Shown here: positions 63,214-64,000 of the stretch, piece after piece | Position numbering within the stretch: position 1 is the first letter of the stretch | How the letters are laid out: each line of letters opens with the position of its first letter | Source of the DNA: Paraburkholderia phenazinium | Lineage (GTDB): Bacteria; Pseudomonadota; Gammaproteobacteria; Burkholderiales; Burkholderiaceae | Reading direction: 5' to 3' | Assembly (NCBI RefSeq): GCF_900141745.1 | Contig: NZ_FSRM01000002.1 | Span: 868,001-932,000 of the forward strand | DNA: 64,000 nt | Position numbers and translations under genes: made by a program | The notes under the pieces: model-generated | The model's input: only the letters and a program-made list of their open reading frames with translations | What the model was told of the DNA's origin: nothing | Database searches by the model: none

Positions 63214-64000
63214 CGCCGCTGCATCAAGCGCACACGCGAGCCTGGAGGCACCACGCACGATCGTCGTGATCGGCGGTGGCCAGGCGGCCGGATGGGTCGT
63301 GAAGACCTTGCGCAAGGAGGGTTTCGACGGTCGCCTCGTGATGATCGCTGATGAGATCCACTTGCCGTATGAGCGTCCACCGCTGTCGAAGGCGGTGCTG
63401 GCGGGGGAAGCGGATATCGACACCGTGCGCCTCGTCAAGCCGGACGACTTCGACGCCCTGAACATCGAAGCGTGGCAGCCGGATACGGCTACGTCGATTG
63501 ATCGTGAGCAGCGCATCGTGCGTACGCTGTCGGGCCGCGAGGTGCAATACGATCGCTTGGTGATTGCCACGGGTGGGGCCGCGCGACGCTTGCCCGATGC
63601 GCTGGTGAAGACTTTCAACATCGCTTACCTGCGCACGCTCGATGAAGCGGTCGCCCTCGGCGAACGGTTGCGCGCGAGCCAGCACGTGCTGGTGATTGGC
63701 GGCGGCTGGATTGGGCTGGAAGTGGCGGCAACTGCACGCAAGCTTGGTGTTGCGGCAACTGTCGTCGAAGGTGCGCCGCGCCTGTGCGCCCGCTCGGTGC
63801 CGCCGGCTATTTCCGATTTCCTGGCTGAACTGCATCGGGCCAATGGCGTGGACGTGCGCCTCGATTCAGGCCTTGTATCGCTCGACGATCACCCCGACAA
63901 CCCCCACGGCGTGCGTGCCACACTGGCCGACGGCACAACGCTTGATGCCGATTTCGCCGTCGCGGGTATCGGTCTCACGCCGCATACGGCGCTCGCACAA
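63206..64000 (+). CDS. FAD-dependent ferredoxin reductase, cut by the window end
   Basis: The frame opens at the ATG at 63206, inside the dioxygenase stop region, and stays open to the last base, giving 265 residues of an expected ~410. FAD motif VIGGGQAAG (21-29), YERPPLSKAVL near 60, ATGG near 115 and a second dinucleotide motif VIGGGWIGLE near 163 are those of BphA4/rubredoxin-reductase-type enzymes. It would pass electrons from NAD(P)H to the Rieske ferredoxin at 52398, completing the oxygenase. Confidence 0.92.
   Translation, partial: MTDAAASSAHASLEAPRTIVVIGGGQAAGWVVKTLRKEGFDGRLVMIADEIHLPYERPPLSKAVLAGEADIDTVRLVKPDDFDALNIEAWQPDTATSIDREQRIVRTLSGREVQYDRLVIATGGAARRLPDALVKTFNIAYLRTLDEAVALGERLRASQHVLVIGGGWIGLEVAATARKLGVAATVVEGAPRLCARSVPPAISDFLAELHRANGVDVRLDSGLVSLDDHPDNPHGVRATLADGTTLDADFAVAGIGLTPHTALAQ

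Overview
The window looks like the replication-origin end of a secondary chromosome (chromosome 2) from a Burkholderiales bacterium, most likely Paraburkholderia or Burkholderia. The reasons are high G+C with strong G/C third positions, a plasmid-type RepA/ParA/ParB/KfrA replication and partition block with iterons and palindromic centromere sites, a hopanoid gene set, Burkholderia-type porins, and a typical soil-bacterium aromatic catabolic operon at the right. The assignment is inferred from gene content; no database search was run.

Layout. (1) About 1-8,400: a partial gene, a tyrosine-recombinase-fold protein lacking the catalytic tyrosine, a KfrA-like DNA-binding coiled-coil protein, a roughly 2-kb gene-free origin with about 20 iterons, repA, parB and parA, and three parS-like sites. 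(2) 8,800-19,500: mixed accessory genes: an ArsC-family reductase, a GntP permease, an ECF sigma factor with a zinc-finger anti-sigma, two small unknown proteins, a cluster of three DnaA boxes, a hybrid sensor kinase, and a CheY-CheC-diguanylate cyclase operon. (3) 19,700-37,000: hopanoid synthesis and transport (hpnD, hpnE, shc, hpnG; mlaA-hpnN divergent from hpnM; ispH-hpnH; hpnC-hpnB; hpnA), with a thioesterase and a 735-bp long inverted repeat inserted between blocks. (4) 37,100-50,700: acylphosphatase, EgtD, a DUF962 membrane protein, a Crp/Fnr regulator, a glycosyltransferase, a secreted nuclease with a coupled small protein, a rubrerythrin / Fe-S protein / DUF3501 group, an acid phosphatase and an IclR regulator. 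(5) 50,900-64,000: a porin divergent from a 13-gene plus-strand operon (ferredoxin, small HTH protein, Rieske oxygenase, SDR, cupin, hydrolase, IclR, second SDR, TPP enzyme, aspartate-dehydrogenase-like protein, aldehyde dehydrogenase, extradiol dioxygenase, ferredoxin reductase cut by the window end).

How the genes work together. RepA and the iterons should start replication and ParAB/parS should segregate the replicon. The hpn genes convert farnesyl diphosphate to squalene (HpnC/D/E), cyclise it to hopene (Shc), add and trim the adenosyl side chain (HpnH/HpnG), and move hopanoids outward (HpnN, with MlaA and MlaC-like HpnM). The right-hand operon contains all the parts of a ring-hydroxylating and meta-cleaving pathway plus an amino acid/2-oxo acid/aldehyde module. 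Its substrate cannot be read from the sequence, and it is the best candidate here for an undescribed system.
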